Source: an uncultured Pseudomonadota bacterium (GTDB lineage Bacteria; Pseudomonadota; Gammaproteobacteria; Steroidobacterales; Steroidobacteraceae). From it: a stretch of DNA of 64,000 bases. Of this stretch, positions 60,541-64,000 are shown piece after piece. The notes beneath the pieces are model-generated. The model made no database searches and was not told where the DNA came from. It worked only from the letters and a program-made list of their open reading frames with translations. Within the stretch, counting starts at the first letter, position 1. Each line of letters begins with the position of its first letter. Both the position numbers and the translations under genes were made by a program. Location of the stretch: the NCBI GenBank assembly GCA_903828595.1, contig CAIKMS010000033.1, positions 124,001 through 188,000 of the forward strand, written 5' to 3'.

Positions 60541-62376
60541 ATGCATTTTCTCAACACCCAGACTGCCTCTCAGAGCAGCTTAAGAGTAAGACTCATTGCA
60601 CTTTGCCTGATGGGGTTTGCATCCACAGGTCTGACAGACACGATTAAATCATCGACGACCAAACCATCGACAACCGCCTGCGCCTCGGATACCAGTGGCT
60701 TAACCCTGCCGCCGGGCTTTTGTGCGACGGTTTTTGCCGATTACATTGGCCACGCCCGCCACCTGGTCGTGAGCGCTGAAGGTGTGGTGTACATCAACAC
60801 CTGGTCCGGTGGTTACTATCCGTTGAATGATGAAGTCCATTCCGGTGGTTTTATTGTCGCTCTCAAAGATACTCGAGGCACCGGCGTTGCGGACATTATT
60901 CAGCGCTTTGGTGACTCCATAGCCACGGGTGGTGCTGGCGGAACGGGAATTGGCCTTTATCAGGATGGTCTGTTTGTCGAGGCTAATGACAAGATCGTGC
61001 GTTATCCGTTGAAAGCTGGCGCACTCCTACCCGTCGATCCGCCTCAGACGGTGGTCAGTGGTCTGCCATTAACCGGCGATCATCCCATGCATCCGTTTGC
61101 GATTAATGCTGCCGGTCAGCTTTTTGTGGATGTGGCAACAGAGTCCAATTCCTGCCAGCAGCAAAGCCGGCTGTTGGAGTCACCGGGCATCAAGCCATGC
61201 ACCGAACTTGAGACTCGCGGAGGCATTTGGCTTTATAACGCTAACCGATTCGACCAAGTCTTCTCACCGAGCGCGCGCTACGCCACTGGCATTCGTAATG
61301 GCGAAGGCTTCGCACTGGATTCAGCGACCCAGAATCTCTACGTAACCCAGCACGGACGTGATCAACTGCACTCCAACTGGCCGACACATTACAGCCTCGA
61401 GCAAGAAGCGACCCTACCGGCGGAGGAACTGTTGTTACTTAAAGCCGGACATGATTACGGTTGGCCAGTGTGCTACTACGACCCCCATCGACACTCGCTG
61501 GTCTTAGCTCCGGAGTATGGTGGCAACGGTAAAATCATCGGCGAGTGCCGCGACAAAACTCCGCCTGTTGCCGCGTTTCCCGCTCACTGGGGACCTAACG
61601 GAGCCGCTTTCTACGATAAGGCTCAGTTTCCTAAGCACTATCACCGTGGGGTCTTTATCGCCTTCCACGGTTCCTGGAATCGAGCACCCTACAGCCAACG
61701 CGGCTATAACGTGGTATTTCAGCAGCTGAGCTCCAAAAAGGCCCCGGCACGTTGCGAGATCTTCGCCGACGGCTTTGCCGGTGCCGTGGCTTCCCCGGAT
61801 AAAGCCGCCCATCGCCCGTCAGGCATTGCCGTCGGGCCGGACGGATCGCTGTTTGTATCAGATGACGTAGCTGGACGCATTTACCGCATTGTCTATCAGG
61901 GCCATGGCAACGCCCCATTTGACGAAAGCAAAACCGTGGCTTGCCCACCGGCTGATGCGCCCGCAGGCCCCATCGTTCCCATGAGGGCGCACAGCCTCCA
62001 TCATGAGCTGAACACTCAGGATCTGGACCCAGCGCACCTTCCGGTCCCGGAGGGTGCTACTCAGGCGATGGTGGTCTTAGGCGAGCAGGTCTACCACGGG
62101 CAAGTAGGCGGCGCGGCCTGTACCGGTTGTCACGGAGCCGACGCAGCCGGCTCGAACCTGGGGCCGAGTTTGATCACCGGCAATTGGCTATGGAGTGACG
62201 ATACCTTTGCCGGTATCGCCGCGACGATACGAATGGGTGTGGCACACCCTAAACACTACCGTGCAGCCATGCCTGCCATGGGGGGCGCACAACTGACCGC
62301 GGATCAGGTATCTGCCGTAGCCAGTTACCTCTGGGCGATCAACCAACCGGTCGAAAATAAACCTACGGCACCCTAG
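60541..62376 (+). CDS. Sorbosone dehydrogenase-like beta-propeller fused to cytochrome c
   Basis: A 611-aa periplasmic enzyme. After a signal peptide, a glucose/sorbosone-dehydrogenase-type beta-propeller (about 55-470) carries GIRNGEGFALD, AEELLLLKAGHDYGWPVCYY, HGSWNRAPYSQRGY and RPSGIAVGPDGSLFVSDD. The C-terminus holds a class I cytochrome c with haem motif C527-T-G-C530-H531 and a distal methionine near AMPAMGG. Quinoprotein homologues oxidise sugars or alcohols with PQQ; whether this one binds PQQ cannot be told. Confidence 0.88.
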   Translation: MHFLNTQTASQSSLRVRLIALCLMGFASTGLTDTIKSSTTKPSTTACASDTSGLTLPPGFCATVFADYIGHARHLVVSAEGVVYINTWSGGYYPLNDEVHSGGFIVALKDTRGTGVADIIQRFGDSIATGGAGGTGIGLYQDGLFVEANDKIVRYPLKAGALLPVDPPQTVVSGLPLTGDHPMHPFAINAAGQLFVDVATESNSCQQQSRLLESPGIKPCTELETRGGIWLYNANRFDQVFSPSARYATGIRNGEGFALDSATQNLYVTQHGRDQLHSNWPTHYSLEQEATLPAEELLLLKAGHDYGWPVCYYDPHRHSLVLAPEYGGNGKIIGECRDKTPPVAAFPAHWGPNGAAFYDKAQFPKHYHRGVFIAFHGSWNRAPYSQRGYNVVFQQLSSKKAPARCEIFADGFAGAVASPDKAAHRPSGIAVGPDGSLFVSDDVAGRIYRIVYQGHGNAPFDESKTVACPPADAPAGPIVPMRAHSLHHELNTQDLDPAHLPVPEGATQAMVVLGEQVYHGQVGGAACTGCHGADAAGSNLGPSLITGNWLWSDDTFAGIAATIRMGVAHPKHYRAAMPAMGGAQLTADQVSAVASYLWAINQPVENKPTAP

Positions 62377-62499
62377 AGTCCGGACCCTGTGGACGGCGCC
62401 AAACGTCGGTGCTACACCCTTAACGTTCATAAAACTCCGCTATCTTATGGCAAAGCTTACGATGCCCTGAGTTAGCGAGCCAATCTTGAGACCGTTGTC

Positions 62500-63309
62500 A
62501 TGCACCTAAGCCGATTAACCCTTCTAGCCGTGTTTATTGGAATCCTCGGGCTGCTTTTAAACAGCAGCACGCCCGCAGCAACGGGCACTGAAACCTACAG
62601 TCGATATGACGGCGAGGCACGTAGTGCTGACGGACGCACCCTGATATACCGTGAACATCATCTGCTACGGATAAAGGATGGCGTGCTGAACGGTCGTATC
62701 GTTCTTTACGCCTGCCCCGAAGGGCCCGCTTTCGCCCGCAAGGTATTAGACTATTCGGGCTCACTGACGGCGCCAGACCTTCGCTTTGAGGATCACCGCG
62801 CCGGTAGCTTCAGACAACTCGAAACGCTGCCTACAGGCAGGCGATTAACGAGCCGCAAGAATCTCAATAGCAAAACTCTGGTTGTGCCGGTGGTATCAAC
62901 ACCGGGTCTAGTAGCCGATGCAGGCTTTGATGAATTTATTCATCAATCATGGGCGTCGCTCATGACCAACAGACCGATAAACTTTAATCTGCTTCTGCTC
63001 ACGGACGGCTCGGTGTTGACCTTAAAAGGTTCTCGATTGCGCCACGAGGAACTCCACGGTGAGCAGGTTGAAGTCTTCAATGTTGAACTGACCGGGCTGT
63101 TAGGGCTTATCGCCCCAAATATTGTAGTGAGTTATTCCTCAGCGGATCACGTTCTACGGCGATTTCAGGGCCTTTCACCCGTACAAGATGAACAGGGCCG
63201 CGAAGTTAAAACGGTCATTGATTTTCCGGCGACGCCCAACATCCCAGCGGATGCCGCGTTGTGGGCTAGCCAGCTATCACAACCACTCGTCACTCACTGT
63301 AATCCGTAG
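62500..63309 (+). CDS. Secreted hypothetical protein
   Basis: A 269-aa protein with a clear signal peptide (RLTLLAVFIGILGLLLN, cleavage near PAATG). I do not recognise the family. The mature part has a repeated beta-strand feel (YREHHLLRIKDGVLNGRIVLY; NFNLLLLTDGSVLTLKG) and no obvious catalytic motif. It lies alone between the cytochrome fusion gene and the convergent VOC gene. Confidence 0.75.
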   Translation: MHLSRLTLLAVFIGILGLLLNSSTPAATGTETYSRYDGEARSADGRTLIYREHHLLRIKDGVLNGRIVLYACPEGPAFARKVLDYSGSLTAPDLRFEDHRAGSFRQLETLPTGRRLTSRKNLNSKTLVVPVVSTPGLVADAGFDEFIHQSWASLMTNRPINFNLLLLTDGSVLTLKGSRLRHEELHGEQVEVFNVELTGLLGLIAPNIVVSYSSADHVLRRFQGLSPVQDEQGREVKTVIDFPATPNIPADAALWASQLSQPLVTHCNP

Positions 63310-63348
63310 AGCGCCGTTCACGTGTTAGCGTCGAAGCGCTACCACCCT

Positions 63349-63771
63349 TTAGCGTGCAAACAACTGGCTGGTATCTTTAAAAGCCTTGAACTCCAGCGCG
63401 TTACCGGATGGGTCGTATAAAAAAAAGGTAGCCTGTTCACCGACAAGGCCCTTAAAACGAATCCCCGGCTCAATAACAAAGGACACTCCGGCGCCTTGCA
63501 ACCGTTGCGCCAGCAACTCCCATTCAGCCCACGGCAGGACAACACCAAAGTGCGGAACTGGCACCTCATGGCCATCTACCGCATTACTTGCCAGCACATG
63601 AGCACTGATGCGGTTATCCAGATGCGCTACCAACTGGTGGCCGAAAAAATCAAAGTCTACCCAACGAGCGTCGCTACGGCCTTCAGGACAACCGAACAGG
63701 CTGCCATAAAATTGCCGTGCCGCAGCCAAATCATGAACCGGTATTGCCAAATGAAAAGGACTTAGTGCCAT
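63349..63771 (-). CDS. VOC-family glyoxalase/dioxygenase-like protein
   Basis: A 140-aa vicinal-oxygen-chelate protein. [22 protein letters not shown] at the N-terminus and [15 protein letters not shown] at the C-terminus are the family halves; H7 or nearby and E130 would bind metal. Function uncertain: lactoylglutathione lyase-like, antibiotic resistance and ring-cleaving members all share the fold. Confidence 0.88.
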   Translation of the reverse strand: MALSPFHLAIPVHDLAAARQFYGSLFGCPEGRSDARWVDFDFFGHQLVAHLDNRISAHVLASNAVDGHEVPVPHFGVVLPWAEWELLAQRLQGAGVSFVIEPGIRFKGLVGEQATFFLYDPSGNALEFKAFKDTSQLFAR

Positions 63772-63894
63772 GGGGAAATACCCAACAAGGAGAAATATCC
63801 TTTAAAGCATAGCAAAGCTTAACGCGGTAAGATTTGGCATCGTAGAAATTCCCCGCGCCAGCGAACACCCACTCTCCCTGCGGAAATAGACAGC

Positions 63895-64000
63895 ATGTTT
63901 AGTCAGGCCGATATACCCAGCTTGGACGGAAAAATCGTGGTTATCACCGGCGCCAATAGCGGCATTGGGCTGGAGGCTACTAAAGTCCTGCTAGCACGGG
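63895..64000 (+). CDS. Short-chain dehydrogenase, partial at the window edge
   Basis: The first 35 codons of an SDR. GKIVVITGANSGIGLEAT contains the TGxxxGIG cofactor motif, which is enough for the family. The gene runs off the window at 64000. Confidence 0.8.
   Translation, partial: MFSQADIPSLDGKIVVITGANSGIGLEATKVLLAR

Noticed and set aside
1..64000. Mobile elements, CRISPR arrays, tRNA or rRNA genes
   Set aside because: No transposase, integrase, regular spaced repeats, CCA-ending cloverleaf or rRNA-like sequence was seen on reading the window; short tRNA-like matches could still be missed by eye.

Overview
The window is a dense bacterial chromosome segment, probably from an aquatic proteobacterium. 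The evidence for that is a TonB-dependent receptor of the proteobacterial type, heterotetrameric sarcosine oxidase, short intergenic gaps and Shine-Dalgarno-led genes. I lean to Gammaproteobacteria but cannot settle the class from sequence alone. I see no rRNA, tRNA, CRISPR array, insertion sequence or phage gene. Most of the window concerns methylated (quaternary and N-methyl) amines.

Region 1 (282-14040) is a catabolic locus I cannot assign to a known pathway. A minus-strand operon encodes a glutamate-semialdehyde-aminomutase-like aminotransferase, two tandem phytoene-dehydrogenase-like flavoproteins, a folate-dependent GcvT-family protein and a PotA-like ATPase. Next to it are a Rieske oxygenase, PotB/PotC-like permeases, a PotD-like lipoprotein and an HD-domain protein resembling the PhnZ/TmpB diiron oxygenases. 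In the middle sits an unusual regulator: a TetR DNA-binding domain fused to what reads as a catalytically dead Rieske oxygenase, convergent with the intact one.

Region 2 (14276-18595 plus, and 25102-29250 minus) carries gamma-butyrobetaine/carnitine degradation: CoA ligase, acyl-CoA dehydrogenase, CaiD, a carnitine dehydrogenase-thioesterase fusion, a 3-dehydrocarnitine-cleaving BKACE enzyme, a free thioesterase and a BetI-like repressor. The expected end product is glycine betaine. Between the two operons (19038-23199) lies a bacterial version of the human hydroxylysine pathway: hydroxylysine kinase, 5-phosphohydroxylysine phospho-lyase and an ALDH7/AASA dehydrogenase. A thiamine-diphosphate enzyme of unknown substrate follows.

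Region 3 (29438-32677) holds pabC, pabB and folD (folate supply and C1-folate oxidation). Region 4 (33112-44080) holds a TonB receptor, an NCS1 transporter, choline dehydrogenase, a glycine betaine/choline ABC transporter with fused binding protein and permease, and an MttB-family methyltransferase. Region 5 (44333-51950) is soxBDAG and a dimethylglycine dehydrogenase-like enzyme, which take dimethylglycine and sarcosine to glycine and load methyl groups on tetrahydrofolate.

Region 6 (52002-64000) is general: SelO AMPylase, a secreted carboxylesterase, LemA with a GIDE-type membrane protein, a PafA-like phosphatase, a PEBP protein, an M24 peptidase-like protein, a sorbosone-dehydrogenase/cytochrome c fusion, a secreted hypothetical protein, a VOC protein and the start of an SDR.

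Taken together, the window can import choline, betaine, carnitine-like and polyamine-like compounds, convert them to glycine betaine, strip the methyl groups to glycine and pass the one-carbon units through folate. The betaine-to-dimethylglycine step is the one without a clear gene; the Rieske oxygenase and the MttB protein are the candidates.
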